A stretch of DNA of 60,810 bases from Robiginitomaculum sp. (GCA_002733495.1 NVVV01000010.1:8799-69608); one strand, 5' to 3'; positions 34,259 through 43,697 are shown, counted from the first letter of the stretch. The notes: generated by a model from the letters alone, not told the origin. Numbers and translations: made by a program.

Positions 34259-35329
34259 ATGAGAAAAAGACGTATGAAAACTATGTTTGCATCAGGCTTG
34301 GTGGTTTTACTCCAAGCCTGTGCATCTTCATATACCCTGCCTAATGACACGAAGACCGGCAGCATAAATCAGGAAGTTTATGCAAAAATGCGCGGCCCCT
34401 CCGCCCTTAACGGGGTCATGGTCGGCCCAACGGGTTTCCCGCTCTATGCGTCTTTTTCCATTTTTAGAGGTGACAAGCCATGGAAAGGTGACCCAACAAA
34501 AGAGATTGCACACCACAAGGCAGGCAATGTCGAGATTGTCATTAAGGCAGATCGTGCCAGTGAGGAATCGGCTGACGTCGCGGCAAGGTTTGCTGCTGAC
34601 TTTACACGCACCTTTTCTGCTTTGGATGCCCGCATATGGAAAAAGGCACATGAACGGTATTTTGACATAGAAATGCTGATGTTCATGCCGGGTACTCGTA
34701 TTAACCGGCAATACCGGCGTCTTATGCTAAGCAACACCTTTCACTTACAATTTTACTTTCCGTTTTATCAGTCAGACAAATCTCGCGATTTTGGACAGAT
34801 GTATGGTGACGCGCAGACACTGGCACATGAGCTTTATCATTTGCGAGTCAGACGATTGGGCGCGAGTAAGGCAAAGCCCTTCCGCAAGGACCTGGACAAA
34901 TTACAGCGCCATGTTCTGGAGGAGGCTGGCGGAAAGTTTATAGGTGCCTGCGTTGAATTGAAGATGAAAAAGGTCATCGGCATTGGCAGTGGTGTTATGC
35001 ATTACAAACGTGACCCCTTCACCGGGCAGAACCGTTTTGGTACGTTGAGTGACAAAATGATCTTGGCCGCACTCAAGCCGGGCGCTAAAATTCCCCCCGC
35101 AGATCTGGTGTCATTGGGCCCCATGTTGTTTGCAACCTTCTGGGCCGAGCAGGCCGGGGCGACGCCCTTAATCCATGAAGGAGAAGGGGCAGCAAAGGCA
35201 ATCGAGGATATTTGCGAAAACCACATAGCCCATCCGACCGACCTGTGGCCTGTGTTCTGGAAAATGGCCAGCGACGGTAAGGATGCGCCTGTTTTTGTCC
35301 GCGAGCAGAAACCAAAAGTAGGGTCGTGA
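34259..35329 (+). CDS. Predicted lipoprotein with HExxH metalloprotease motif
   Basis: A 356-residue protein with signal peptide and lipobox L-Q-A-C (Cys21). At residues 190-194 HELYH fits the HExxH zinc-protease motif inside a helix (AQTLAHELYHLRVRRLG), and EEAGGKF at 221-227 offers Glu as the third ligand, 27 residues later, as in gluzincins. The N-terminal 180 residues contain mixed alpha/beta sequence I cannot assign. I infer an exported, membrane-anchored zinc peptidase, moderately sure; a single HExxH can occur by chance but its place in a helix and the later EExxG support it. Probably co-transcribed with the lipoprotein 12 nt upstream. Confidence 0.75.
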   Translation: MRKRRMKTMFASGLVVLLQACASSYTLPNDTKTGSINQEVYAKMRGPSALNGVMVGPTGFPLYASFSIFRGDKPWKGDPTKEIAHHKAGNVEIVIKADRASEESADVAARFAADFTRTFSALDARIWKKAHERYFDIEMLMFMPGTRINRQYRRLMLSNTFHLQFYFPFYQSDKSRDFGQMYGDAQTLAHELYHLRVRRLGASKAKPFRKDLDKLQRHVLEEAGGKFIGACVELKMKKVIGIGSGVMHYKRDPFTGQNRFGTLSDKMILAALKPGAKIPPADLVSLGPMLFATFWAEQAGATPLIHEGEGAAKAIEDICENHIAHPTDLWPVFWKMASDGKDAPVFVREQKPKVGS

Positions 35330-35335
35330 GACCCT
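35320..35335 (+). terminator. Weak hairpin over the stop of the protease gene
   Basis: Six-bp stem AGGGTC/GACCCT with the TGA stop in its loop; no T run follows, so termination is uncertain. Confidence 0.3.
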
Positions 35336-35370
35336 GACTAATTTGGCAAACACTCGAAAAATAGAAAACC

Positions 35371-35781
35371 CTAGCGCGCGGCGCGTTTTCCGGCAATCTC
35401 GTCCAGCTCATCCTGTTCGGCTTTGGCGCGGGCCTGCGCAATGCGGGCCAGACGGCGCTCTTCCATCAGTTCGAACTTTTTAAGCTCTAAAAACGCCTCT
35501 TCCAATTGCACGCGCAAAGCGGCGGTCTGGGCATCCAGCTCGATCATCGAGGCGCGTAAGTTGTTTTTGCGCTCGATTACTGCCTGGGCATAGGAGCCAT
35601 AGGCCATAAAGCCTTCGCGGGTCTCGGTGGCGGCCACCTGCTCTTCGGGCACGCTGCGTTCCAGATCAGCCGTACGGCTTTCCAGATGGGCGCGTGCCTC
35701 ATCCAGGGCGCCCATTTGTTTTTGCAGTTCCTCAACCTTGAACCGCGCCAGTTTTACCAGGGATGCAAAATTACGCATCAT
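35371..35781 (-). CDS. fliJ: Flagellar export chaperone FliJ
   Basis: A 136-residue, almost wholly coiled-coil protein (FKVEELQKQMGALDEARAHL, then VEERKNNLRASMIELDAQT-like helix) of FliJ size, 9 nt after fliI on the same strand. FliJ is the central stalk of the export ATPase and recycles chaperones. The identity rests on the coiled-coil character, length and position beside fliI. Confidence 0.88.
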   Translation of the reverse strand: MMRNFASLVKLARFKVEELQKQMGALDEARAHLESRTADLERSVPEEQVAATETREGFMAYGSYAQAVIERKNNLRASMIELDAQTAALRVQLEEAFLELKKFELMEERRLARIAQARAKAEQDELDEIAGKRAAR

Positions 35782-35790
35782 TCCCCTCCA

Positions 35791-37137
35791 TTACGCCTCG
35801 TTACTGAGGCTGTTATTGTCACCCAAAATCTCGGCCAGACGTTGGAAGCCATCGTCCAGAGACGTGGCTTCTTCTTTATTCTGACCAAGAAACGCTTCCA
35901 GTGGGTCGTGTAAGTCTATGGCACGATCCACACCGGCATTTGATCCGCGAGCATAGGCACCCAGACGGATTAATTCCTCCATATCCGCATAATCACTAAG
36001 GGCGCGTCGCGCCGTGCGAATAAGCTCATATTCATTGTCATCACAGCATCCGGGCATGGTGCGCGAAATGCTTTTTAAAATATTGATGGCCGGAAAACGG
36101 CCCCGTTCGGCAATGGCCCGTTCCATCACAATATGGCCATCGAGGATCCCGCGTGTGGCATCGGCGATCGGCTCGTTATGATCATCGCCGTCGACCAGAA
36201 CTGTGAAAATGCCGGTAATGGCGCCCTCGGTTCGTCCATCGGTGCGCCGCCCCGGGCCTGCGCGCTCGAGAAGGCGTGGCAATTCATTAAACACAGACGG
36301 GGTATAGCCGCGCGTGGTTGGCGGCTCGCCTGCGGCCAGACCAATTTCACGCTGGGCCATGGCAAAGCGTGTGACACTGTCCATCAGGCACAAGACATGC
36401 TTGCCCTGATCACGAAAATACTCGGAAACCGTCAGGGTTAATTGTGCCGCTTGGCGGCGGCTAAGCGCTGGCTCGTCCGATGTGGCGACCACAACGACGG
36501 TACGTTTCATGCCTTCTGGCCCTAAAACGTCGTCGATAAATTCCTTAACTTCGCGTCCCCGTTCCCCGATCAGCCCGATGACCGTCACATCACAGTCTGC
36601 ATTTTGCGCCAGCATGGACATCAGCACGGATTTACCAACGCCAGAGCCGGCAAACACGCCCATGCGCTGGCCTTTGCAGATTTGCGTGAAGGTATTGATG
36701 GCGCGAACGCCGGTATCCATACGCGCGCCAACCCGGGCACGGGTATGGGGGGCAGGTGGGCGACCACGAAGCGGATAGGGATGCAGGCCCGGCAACAACG
36801 CGCCGCCATTATCGATAGGCTTGCCAAAGGCATCAATTACCCGGCCAAGCCATGCTGAGGAGGGGCGCACATAAGGCCCTTCGGGGTCAATTTCCATGCG
36901 CGATCCAGCGCGAACACCATCCAGGGGGCCAAAAGGCATCATCAGAGCGTGGTCACCGCGAAAGCCAACAACTTCGCAGGCCAGTTCGCCATGGCGGGTG
37001 TGGGCAATGGCCCGCGCGCCCAGCTCCAGCGCATCGGCTGGCCCCATAGCTTCGATCATAAGTCCATTCACGGCGGTGACGCGACCACGAAAGCGGCGTG
37101 GCTCCAGGGCGTCAATGCTGGCTCTAAGAGCTTGCAT
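35791..37137 (-). CDS. fliI: Flagellum-specific ATPase FliI
   Basis: A 448-residue FliI, the hexameric ATPase that delivers export substrates to FlhA. Walker A is [17 protein letters not shown] (about residues 164-180), and [26 protein letters not shown] and [12 protein letters not shown] are the usual catalytic-subunit motifs of the F1/FliI family. It is first in a minus-strand fliI-fliJ unit, divergent from ctrA across 234 nt. Confidence 0.96.
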   Translation of the reverse strand: MQALRASIDALEPRRFRGRVTAVNGLMIEAMGPADALELGARAIAHTRHGELACEVVGFRGDHALMMPFGPLDGVRAGSRMEIDPEGPYVRPSSAWLGRVIDAFGKPIDNGGALLPGLHPYPLRGRPPAPHTRARVGARMDTGVRAINTFTQICKGQRMGVFAGSGVGKSVLMSMLAQNADCDVTVIGLIGERGREVKEFIDDVLGPEGMKRTVVVVATSDEPALSRRQAAQLTLTVSEYFRDQGKHVLCLMDSVTRFAMAQREIGLAAGEPPTTRGYTPSVFNELPRLLERAGPGRRTDGRTEGAITGIFTVLVDGDDHNEPIADATRGILDGHIVMERAIAERGRFPAINILKSISRTMPGCCDDNEYELIRTARRALSDYADMEELIRLGAYARGSNAGVDRAIDLHDPLEAFLGQNKEEATSLDDGFQRLAEILGDNNSLSNEA

Positions 37138-37256
37138 ACAAGAGGTACTCCATATCGACCGTGTCAGGTTCAGGGGCCAATGTACGCGCAGCGTCTTGCG
37201 ATCACGTAAACGCGGCCATATTAATTTGTACGAAATGCAGTTTTAACAAAAGATCA

Positions 37257-37350
37257 AAATCAATTTGATTTGTTTAACTTTGGTTAAGGGGATTCCCCTA
37301 GCGTATGGATAGAGTTAACTATTATGCCAATGAAGCCTGCTAACTGATTC
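37257..37350. promoter_or_regulatory. ctrA control region: palindrome, TTAA boxes, two GANTC sites
   Basis: AAATCAA-T-TTGATTT is a perfect palindrome at 37257-37271. TTAA boxes at 37274-37277 and 37284-37287 are six bases apart (CtrA consensus is seven), with TTAACC on the minus strand. GATTC sites (CcrM recognition GANTC) occur at 37291-37295 and 37346-37350. In Caulobacter both CtrA feedback and CcrM methylation act on ctrA. Confidence 0.45.
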
Positions 37351-37371
37351 GCAGGCCAATGGGAGGGGCCT

Positions 37372-38067
37372 ATGCGAGTTCTCTTGGTTGAGGATGATAG
37401 TGCGACAGCACAATCGATAGAGCTGATGCTAAAGTCTGAAGGCTTTAATATTTACACGACTGACCTTGGTGAAGAAGGCGTCGATCTGGGCAAGCTGTAT
37501 GATTACGATCTCATACTGCTGGATCTGGATCTGCCGGACATGCCGGGCTTTGATGTGTTGAAGCAATTGCGGGTTTCCAAAGTGGAAACCCCAGTGCTGA
37601 TCTTGTCAGGGACCGCCGATACAGAGGTCAAGGTTCAGGGTCTGGGCTATGGCGCAGATGATTATCTGACCAAACCTTTTCACAAGGATGAGCTGGTGGC
37701 CCGCATTCATGCGGTTGTTCGCCGTTCCAAAGGCCATTCACAATCCATCATCACAACGGGCATGGTCGCGGTTAATCTCGACGCCAAAACCGTTGATGTC
37801 AACAAACAGCGCGTGCATCTGACGGGTAAAGAATACCAGATGCTGGAGCTGCTTTCCTTGCGCAAGGGCACGACCCTGACCAAGGAAATGTTCTTAAACC
37901 AGCTTTATGGTGGTCTTGACGAGCCGGAATTGAAAATCATTGACGTGTTTATCTGCAAATTGCGCAAAAAACTCGCCAATGCGACCGGCGGTGAACATTA
38001 TATCGAAACAGTTTGGGGACGCGGCTATGTCTTGCGCGATCCGGCTGAGGAAGTCGAAGCGGCGTAA
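37372..38067 (+). CDS. ctrA: Cell-cycle master response regulator CtrA
   Basis: A 231-residue CtrA, OmpR/PhoB-type regulator of cell cycle, flagellum and chemotaxis genes. Receiver: [20 protein letters not shown], phosphoacceptor Asp51 ([12 protein letters not shown]), Lys in [25 protein letters not shown]. The DNA-binding domain contains [28 protein letters not shown] and [14 protein letters not shown], near identical to Caulobacter CtrA. The C-terminus ends in VEAA; an Ala-Ala end is the ClpXP degradation tag of Caulobacter CtrA. Its phosphodonor ChpT and antagonist SciP are also in this window. Confidence 0.97.
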   Translation: MRVLLVEDDSATAQSIELMLKSEGFNIYTTDLGEEGVDLGKLYDYDLILLDLDLPDMPGFDVLKQLRVSKVETPVLILSGTADTEVKVQGLGYGADDYLTKPFHKDELVARIHAVVRRSKGHSQSIITTGMVAVNLDAKTVDVNKQRVHLTGKEYQMLELLSLRKGTTLTKEMFLNQLYGGLDEPELKIIDVFICKLRKKLANATGGEHYIETVWGRGYVLRDPAEEVEAA

Positions 38068-38090
38068 GCGCGGGCTTTGACAGAATTATA

Positions 38091-38117
38091 AAAAGGCGGC
38101 TGGTTCAGCCGCCTTTT
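38091..38117. terminator. Bidirectional terminator between ctrA and emrB
   Basis: Eight-bp stem GGCGGCTG (38095-38102) with CAGCCGCC (38106-38113), 3-nt loop, flanked by AAAA and TTTTTT. It serves ctrA on the plus strand; the emrB stop codon lies within it, so it also fits the end of the efflux operon. Confidence 0.9.
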
Positions 38118-39610
38118 TTATTGGGTGCCCGCAATAATAAAATCAGTGGCGCGGCAAAAATGGCAATGGCCATCATGAAACGAAAATCATTCAGATAACC
38201 AATTAGCGCCGCTTGCTGGGTAATTTGTGCATCCAGAAGGCCAAGACGCAACAAGCCGCCGGGCTGATCAAGGGCCATAGCGCTGACCAGCGGATTATAG
38301 GGGGTGATATGTGCTGAAAGTTCCGCATGATTGATCTGGATATTGCGGGCCAGCAGGGCAAAAGAGATGGAAACCCCGATGGACGAGCCAATATTGCGCA
38401 CCAGAGAGAACAGCGCCGTGGCCTCGGTACGGTATTTTTCGTCCAAAGTGGCAAAGGTGATCACCCCCATAGGCACAAAGACAGCCCCAAGGCCCAGCCC
38501 CTGGGTAAAGCCGGTCCAGATAATATCCGTGGCGCTCACATCCAGGGTAAAACGGCTCATGGCATAGAGTGATATGGCAATTATCACCATGCCGCCGGCG
38601 ATCAAAAGGCGCGCGTCATAGCGCTCGGCGAGACGGCCCATCACCAGCATGCCCAGCATCAGGCCCAGCCCGCGCGGGGCCAGCACCATGCCGGTCAGCA
38701 CCACCGGCCAGCCTTTCAAGGTTTGTAAAAACGGCGGCAGAATGGCCATAGTGGATAAAAAGATGATGCCGATCAGAAACATGAACCCCAGCCCCATGCT
38801 GAGGTTTCTGTCCTTGAACATCACCGGGTCTAAAAACGGGCGCTTGGTGGTCATGATGTGGACGATGAAAAGGTAGAGACACAAAAGCGCCAATACCGCC
38901 TCGATAATAATCTCATAGGCGAAAAACCAGTCCTGGGACTGGCCCCGGTCCAGCATCATTTGCAAGGCGCCGATGGAGAGGCTGAGCAAAGCAAAGCCCA
39001 TCCAGTCAAAGGGCAGTTTTTTCTGCCGGTATGTACGCTTAACAAAGAGCGAAAGACCGGCAATCGCCATCAGCCCAACAGGCAGGTTGATATAAAACAC
39101 CCAGCGCCACGAGAATGTTTCGGTGAGCCAGCCACCAAGTGTGGGGCCAAGAACCGGGCCAATCATTACGCCAACGCCCCAAATGGCAATGGCCCGGCCA
39201 TGTTGATGGCGCGGATATACGTCCAGCAATACCGCCTGTGATAAGGGCACTAAAGATGCGCCAAAGGCCCCCTGCATCAGGCGAAAAAAGACCAGCTGGC
39301 CCAGATTGGCCGAAGCCCCGGCCAGCATGGAGGCAATGATAAAGCCGCTGACCGCACCAATAAACAGGCGTTTTCTCCCAAAACGTGCCGCCAGAAACCC
39401 TGTTGGCGGCGTCATAATGGCGGCAGAAACAATATAAGAGGTCAGAACCCAGGAAATCTGGTCCTGGGTGGCGGCCATGGCGCCTTGCATATGCGGCAGG
39501 GCCACATTGGCAATAGTGGTGTCGATGGCCTGCATGGTGGTGGCCAACATCACCGACAGGGTGATCATCGCCCGGTTGCGCGGCACTATAAAGGGGCGAT
39601 CAGCCGACAT
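38105..39610 (-). CDS. emrB: DHA2-family MFS drug exporter (EmrB-like)
   Basis: A 501-residue, 14-helix major facilitator transporter of the DHA2/EmrB group. Motifs: LDTTIANVALP-like AIDTTIANVALPHMQG near the N-terminus (motif D1), GFLAARFGRKRLF (motif A), GAFGASLVPLSQAVLLD, and GPVLGPTLGGWLTETFSWRWVFYINLPVG (motif C and following). I prefer the start at 39610 (MSADRPFIVP) over 39691 because it overlaps the emrA stop by only 11 nt. Works with the EmrA adaptor upstream. Confidence 0.93.
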   Translation of the reverse strand: MSADRPFIVPRNRAMITLSVMLATTMQAIDTTIANVALPHMQGAMAATQDQISWVLTSYIVSAAIMTPPTGFLAARFGRKRLFIGAVSGFIIASMLAGASANLGQLVFFRLMQGAFGASLVPLSQAVLLDVYPRHQHGRAIAIWGVGVMIGPVLGPTLGGWLTETFSWRWVFYINLPVGLMAIAGLSLFVKRTYRQKKLPFDWMGFALLSLSIGALQMMLDRGQSQDWFFAYEIIIEAVLALLCLYLFIVHIMTTKRPFLDPVMFKDRNLSMGLGFMFLIGIIFLSTMAILPPFLQTLKGWPVVLTGMVLAPRGLGLMLGMLVMGRLAERYDARLLIAGGMVIIAISLYAMSRFTLDVSATDIIWTGFTQGLGLGAVFVPMGVITFATLDEKYRTEATALFSLVRNIGSSIGVSISFALLARNIQINHAELSAHITPYNPLVSAMALDQPGGLLRLGLLDAQITQQAALIGYLNDFRFMMAIAIFAAPLILLLRAPNKKGG

Positions 39611-40757
39611 CGGCACCAAACCAGCGCAAAGGCGCGAGGAAAAAGGCGGGCAAGGCCCGGTGATGGCCAGTATCAATGCGCACACGAACACTCATACCGG
39701 CACGTAAATTAGCCGCGTTGTTGCGCGGCGTAATGGAAACCCTGACGGGAACGCGCTGTACCACCTTTACCCAATTGCCGCTGGCGTTTTGGGCGGGCAG
39801 CAAGGAAAACTCTGATCCGGTGGCCGGGTCAATACTGGTTATGCGGCCACGAAATTTTACATCTGGATAGGCATCGACACGTAAATTAGCCGTTTGGCCA
39901 ACGCGCATATGAGTGAGGGCGGTTTCCTTGAAATTGGCTTCCACCCACATGTCTGTATCAGATACAATCACCATGACCGGCGTACCGGCGCGTACAAAAT
40001 TACCCAGCACAGGCACTGACCCGGTTGTGCCAGCAATCGGCGCGCGGATGGTGGTGTGTGCTAAATCCTGCTCGGCAAGTTGAACTTTAGCCAGCGCGCC
40101 GCGTATACGCGGATGATGGTGAACATCTGCCGACGGGTCGCCCAGCAAGGCCCGCAACACGGATAGTTCCTGTGTTTTGCTGCGCAAGTGCGAAGCGGAA
40201 ACATCACGGTCATGCACATATTCGTCCAGAGTGGCCTTGGCGACAATTTTTCGTTTTGAAAGCTCTTTTCTGCGTTTTAATTCCCGTTCGGCAAAGGCCA
40301 AATTCTCTACGGCCAGATCCCGCTCCCCCTGCCGCTGTTTATAGTTGGCTTTGGCGGCCATGATTTGCCCCAGCGCCTCATCATGGGCGGCGCGTGTGGC
40401 ATCCAGCGTGAGTTGAAATGGCTCTGCATCCAGTGTGAACAACACATCACCGGCCTGAACATGCTGGTTATCGCGCACAGACAATTGTGTGATATTTGCT
40501 GAAATCTGCGCACTAATCTGGGCCTTGTCGGCCTTGATATAGGCGTTTTCAGTCTGCATCCAGCGCCCGCCTGTGGCATAAATCCATAAGGCAATAAAGG
40601 CCAGTATCAGGACCGGAATGGCCATCAATAGGGTACGGGCAAGGCGTTTGGTGTTGATTGTGCGCGGCAAGGTGCCAAGCTCCATGGCAGCGCTTTGTCC
40701 TGTGGCAATGTCGGCCTTGTCAATGTCCAGATATTCCTTTTCTACAGTCTTGTTCAT
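39600..40757 (-). CDS. emrA: HlyD-family membrane fusion protein (EmrA-like)
   Basis: A 385-residue periplasmic adaptor: one N-terminal membrane helix (LLMAIPVLILAFIALWIYATG), lipoyl-like halves (TENAYIKADKAQISAQISA and the later TIRAPIAGTTGSVPVLGNFVRAG), a coiled-coil hairpin (about residues 115-215) and a C-terminal barrel (DAYPDVKFRGRITSIDPATG). It links the EmrB pump to an outer-membrane channel, which is not in the window. It overlaps marR by 4 nt upstream and emrB downstream. Confidence 0.94.
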   Translation of the reverse strand: MNKTVEKEYLDIDKADIATGQSAAMELGTLPRTINTKRLARTLLMAIPVLILAFIALWIYATGGRWMQTENAYIKADKAQISAQISANITQLSVRDNQHVQAGDVLFTLDAEPFQLTLDATRAAHDEALGQIMAAKANYKQRQGERDLAVENLAFAERELKRRKELSKRKIVAKATLDEYVHDRDVSASHLRSKTQELSVLRALLGDPSADVHHHPRIRGALAKVQLAEQDLAHTTIRAPIAGTTGSVPVLGNFVRAGTPVMVIVSDTDMWVEANFKETALTHMRVGQTANLRVDAYPDVKFRGRITSIDPATGSEFSLLPAQNASGNWVKVVQRVPVRVSITPRNNAANLRAGMSVRVRIDTGHHRALPAFFLAPLRWFGADVG

Positions 40758-41197
40758 GCCGGAACATCCTCGGCAAGGCTGTCTTTCATCTGCAAGAGCA
40801 GGCGTGTCATTTGCGCTTTGTCGTCGGTACTGAGGCCTTTAGTACAATCATCCATAATGGCACCGGCAATGGTGCGGATCTCATCTAAGACAGGCCCGGC
40901 CTTTGGGGTCAGGTACAGGCAAAAGGAACGCCGGTCATCGGGATTTATGCGCCGCTCTATCAGCTTGTTGGCGGCAAGAATGTCCAATTGTCGGGTCAGG
41001 GTGATGGGCCTGATCTCTAAAAGGCGAGCCAGTTCTGTCTGGGTGATGCCCTGTTGCCGGGTTAGAAAAATCAAGGTGCGGTATTGGGCCTGGGTCATGC
41101 GTAAATGGCGGGCACGGGCGTTAAAAGCCTTGCGCAGGATTTGTGCCGTGTCGCTAATGGCGAAGGCGAGGACTCTGTCTTCTTTGGTAATAGGCAT
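40754..41197 (-). CDS. MarR-family transcriptional regulator
   Basis: A 147-residue winged-helix MarR repressor. HTH region MTQAQYRTLIFLTRQQGITQTELARLLEIRPITLTRQLDILAANKLIERRINPDDRRSF contains the D-x-R wing (short parts: LEIRPITLTRQLDIL and NPDDRRSFCLYLT). It is the first gene of a marR-emrA-emrB operon and probably represses it through the palindrome 22 nt upstream of its start codon, released by the drug the pump exports. Confidence 0.93.
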   Translation of the reverse strand: MPITKEDRVLAFAISDTAQILRKAFNARARHLRMTQAQYRTLIFLTRQQGITQTELARLLEIRPITLTRQLDILAANKLIERRINPDDRRSFCLYLTPKAGPVLDEIRTIAGAIMDDCTKGLSTDDKAQMTRLLLQMKDSLAEDVPA

Positions 41198-41218
41198 GAG
41201 GTTTTTATACGCACATCC

Positions 41219-41243
41219 TTATAATAAGCAATACTTATTATAA
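41219..41243. promoter_or_regulatory. MarR operator (perfect palindrome)
   Basis: Arms TTATAATAAG (41219-41228) and CTTATTATAA (41234-41243) are exact reverse complements around CAATA. It lies 22-46 nt before the marR start, overlapping where the promoter must be. AT-rich 20-25-nt palindromes are typical MarR sites. Confidence 0.8.
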
Positions 41244-41272
41244 GCGATCGCCATCTATGGCTAATGGCCTAT

Positions 41273-41298
41273 AAAAAAAGGCGGCCCGAAGACCGCCT
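41273..41298 (-). terminator. Terminator of the chemotaxis operon
   Basis: On the minus strand, stem AGGCGG/CCGCCT with an inner loop is followed by seven T (41273-41279), 32 nt after the cheR stop. Confidence 0.8.
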
Positions 41299-41329
41299 GA
41301 TTTTATTTTACCATGTCAAAGCGCTAATT

Positions 41330-42163
41330 TTATGCGACTTTGGCCACAGCCTTTTCCTTACGGATATAAAGGCCGCGCTTGCCTGAAACCGGGGCAAAGG
41401 CATCGGATAGGCCCATAACGGTTTCAGCGGCACCCAGAAACAAAAAGCCATCGGGCGCAATGGACCCGGCCAGCCGGTTCAGAATGTCGGACTTGGTTGG
41501 TTGATCGAAATAGATCAGAACATTACGGCAAAAGACTACGTCAAACTGCCCCATCGTCCGAAAACTGTCTAAAAGGTTGAATTTTCTGAACACGATATGT
41601 TGTTGCAAATTCGGATCAATTTTCCATAAATCATCAGATTTTTGAAAATACTTGACCATCAATTGCACCGGCAATCCGCGCTGGACTTCAAATTGGGAAT
41701 AAAGACCGGCTTTGGCTTTATGCAGTACTTTATCTGAAATATCCGTGGCCAGAATATTGTGCGAAATGCCTCTCATCCTGGCGGCCTCTTCACGCAAGAT
41801 CATGGCCAGTGAATAAGGTTCCTGTCCGGTAGACGCCGCAGCACACCAGATTTTCAGCTTTGATCCCGGGCGGCGGTTCGCCGCCATATGCGGGATGACT
41901 TCGCTTTTGAAAAGATCGAAGGGCGTGCGATCACGAAAGAAAAACGTCTCGTTTGTGGTCATGGCCTCGGTGACCATAGCGTTCAGACGTTCGTCATTAC
42001 GGGTACGCATGGCCGTAACCAGCGCCTCTACGGAGCCAAAGTTTTCCTTGCGTGCTATGGGGCCAAGGCGGCTGTCCAAGAGATAACCCTTGTCTGCACT
42101 AAGTACATGACCGGACCTTTTCTTCAGCATATTGACCAAGAAGGTGAAATCCAGACTGTTCAT
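41330..42163 (-). CDS. cheR: Chemotaxis protein methyltransferase CheR
   Basis: A 277-residue CheR that methylates Glu residues of chemoreceptors. N-terminal helical domain (SLDFTFLVNMLKKRSGHVLS), then the SAM-binding domain: TNETFFFRDRTPFDLF, KIWCAAASTGQEPYSLAMIL (the SAM loop), NILATDISDKVLHKAKAGLY and FDVVFCRNVLIYFDQPTK. Last gene of the operon, overlapping cheB by 4 nt. Confidence 0.96.
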   Translation of the reverse strand: MNSLDFTFLVNMLKKRSGHVLSADKGYLLDSRLGPIARKENFGSVEALVTAMRTRNDERLNAMVTEAMTTNETFFFRDRTPFDLFKSEVIPHMAANRRPGSKLKIWCAAASTGQEPYSLAMILREEAARMRGISHNILATDISDKVLHKAKAGLYSQFEVQRGLPVQLMVKYFQKSDDLWKIDPNLQQHIVFRKFNLLDSFRTMGQFDVVFCRNVLIYFDQPTKSDILNRLAGSIAPDGFLFLGAAETVMGLSDAFAPVSGKRGLYIRKEKAVAKVA

Positions 42164-43287
42164 CGCTGACGACCCCCACTGACTATGTTCATAATTGTTG
42201 TTCCTATTTGATTTATAGGTTTGACTTGTTCGGCCAGACCGGCCTGGACAACGGAGCCGGGCATGCCCCAGACCACCGAAGTGGCTTCATCTTGCGCCAG
42301 TATTTGTGCGCCTGTTTTCACCAGATGTTCTGATCCTTCCTGGCCATCATGGCCCATGCCGGTTAGCACCACGCCAAGGGCGCTGTCGCCATAAACCTCG
42401 GCGGCGCTGCGAAACATGGGGTCAACGGCCGGGCGGCAATAGTTTTCCTGTGGGCGTTGATCCAGCCCGATAACCACGCCGGCGCCGCTGCGCCGCACCG
42501 TCATGTGAAAATCACCGGGAGCCAGATAAATGCCATTGGATTTAACCGGCATGCCGTCGCGGCCCTCGACGACGGGCTTGCGGGCATTTTTGCTTAAATG
42601 TTCGGCCAGCACGGCGGTAAAGGCCTTGGGCATATGCTGGGTAATAAAGACAGGAATATTGATTTTTGGCCCAATAACCGTAATCACATCGCGCAAGGCC
42701 TGTGGGCCACCCGTTGATGCGCCAATAAAGACCGCTTTTGGTACCGGGCGCGGGCGCTTTGCCTGTGGCCTTATACGGGCGGCCACACGGGCGGGCGGGG
42801 CCATTGGGCGTCTGGCTGCGGGGCTTCTGCTGCGTCGGCTGGCTTCACCCAAGGCCCGGACCTTGGCGATCAGGTCATGCTGAAAATCCTTGGCACTGGC
42901 CAGCGAACTGGATTCAGGCTTTGGCAGATAATCTGCGGCACCACTGGACAGCGCACGCAAGGTAATATCGGCATTGCGATGGGTCAGGGTGGAGGCCATG
43001 ACCACTTTGGTCTTGGGTGCGGCTTTGAGGATTTGTGGCAGGGCGGCCAGGCCATCAAGGCGCGGCATTTCCACGTCCAGAATAACCACATCAGGCTGAT
43101 GCTCTGCGGCCATTTTAATGGCCATGATGCCATCCGAAGCCTTGGCCACGATCTCAATGCCGCTCTCTTCGCCGAGCCACCGGGTGATCAGGCCACGCAC
43201 AACCGCCGAATCGTCGGTTATCATGACCTTGATGGCATCACCGGATGTGCCAGTGGGGCGCGATATACGGGGGGTGCCTATACTCAT
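42160..43287 (-). CDS. cheB: Chemotaxis response regulator/methylesterase CheB
   Basis: A 375-residue CheB. Receiver about 20-140 with Asp71 (VVILDVEMPRLDGL); a basic, Arg/Pro-rich linker; then the methylesterase domain with the catalytic Ser in FIGASTGGPQAL, His in ITQHMPKAF and Asp in GMGHDGQEGS. It removes methyl groups from receptors, opposing CheR. The first 20 residues before the receiver are extra and the start may be later. It overlaps cheY and cheR by 4 nt each. Confidence 0.96.
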   Translation of the reverse strand: MSIGTPRISRPTGTSGDAIKVMITDDSAVVRGLITRWLGEESGIEIVAKASDGIMAIKMAAEHQPDVVILDVEMPRLDGLAALPQILKAAPKTKVVMASTLTHRNADITLRALSSGAADYLPKPESSSLASAKDFQHDLIAKVRALGEASRRSRSPAARRPMAPPARVAARIRPQAKRPRPVPKAVFIGASTGGPQALRDVITVIGPKINIPVFITQHMPKAFTAVLAEHLSKNARKPVVEGRDGMPVKSNGIYLAPGDFHMTVRRSGAGVVIGLDQRPQENYCRPAVDPMFRSAAEVYGDSALGVVLTGMGHDGQEGSEHLVKTGAQILAQDEATSVVWGMPGSVVQAGLAEQVKPINQIGTTIMNIVSGGRQR

Positions 43288-43661
43288 GCTTCTGCTGCAA
43301 CCAAGCCGACTTCTGCAAACTTGGAGCCCAGAATTTCACCATCAAATGGTTTCATAATGTATTCATTGGCACCGGCGTTCAGCGCCTCGGTAATATGCCC
43401 CATATCATTTTCGGTGGTGCAAAACACAACGATCGGGGCCTGCCCGCCATCTTCCTTGCGCAGGGCTTTGAGAAAATCAATGCCGCTCATGACCGGCATA
43501 TTCCAATCGAGCAGGATCGCATCGGGCATGGATTTTCGGCATTGCTCTAGGGCTTGCTGGCCATCGCCAGCCTCTTCACAGGCAAACTGCATATCTTCAA
43601 GAATACGACGCGCAACCTTACGGATCACCCGACTATCATCAACAACAAGACAATTTTTCAT
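43284..43661 (-). CDS. cheY: CheY-like single-domain response regulator
   Basis: A 125-residue receiver with Asp8-Asp9, phosphoacceptor Asp52 (LLDWNMPVMSG), Thr/Ser switch at FCTTEND and Lys in MKPFDGEIL. In this operon position it is the flagellar switch-binding CheY or a phosphate sink. It lies 36 nt after cheW and overlaps cheB by 4 nt. Confidence 0.94.
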   Translation of the reverse strand: MKNCLVVDDSRVIRKVARRILEDMQFACEEAGDGQQALEQCRKSMPDAILLDWNMPVMSGIDFLKALRKEDGGQAPIVVFCTTENDMGHITEALNAGANEYIMKPFDGEILGSKFAEVGLVAAEA

Positions 43662-43697
43662 CTGACTTAAGTCCTTTTCAATCCCCGCAAGTTCAAG

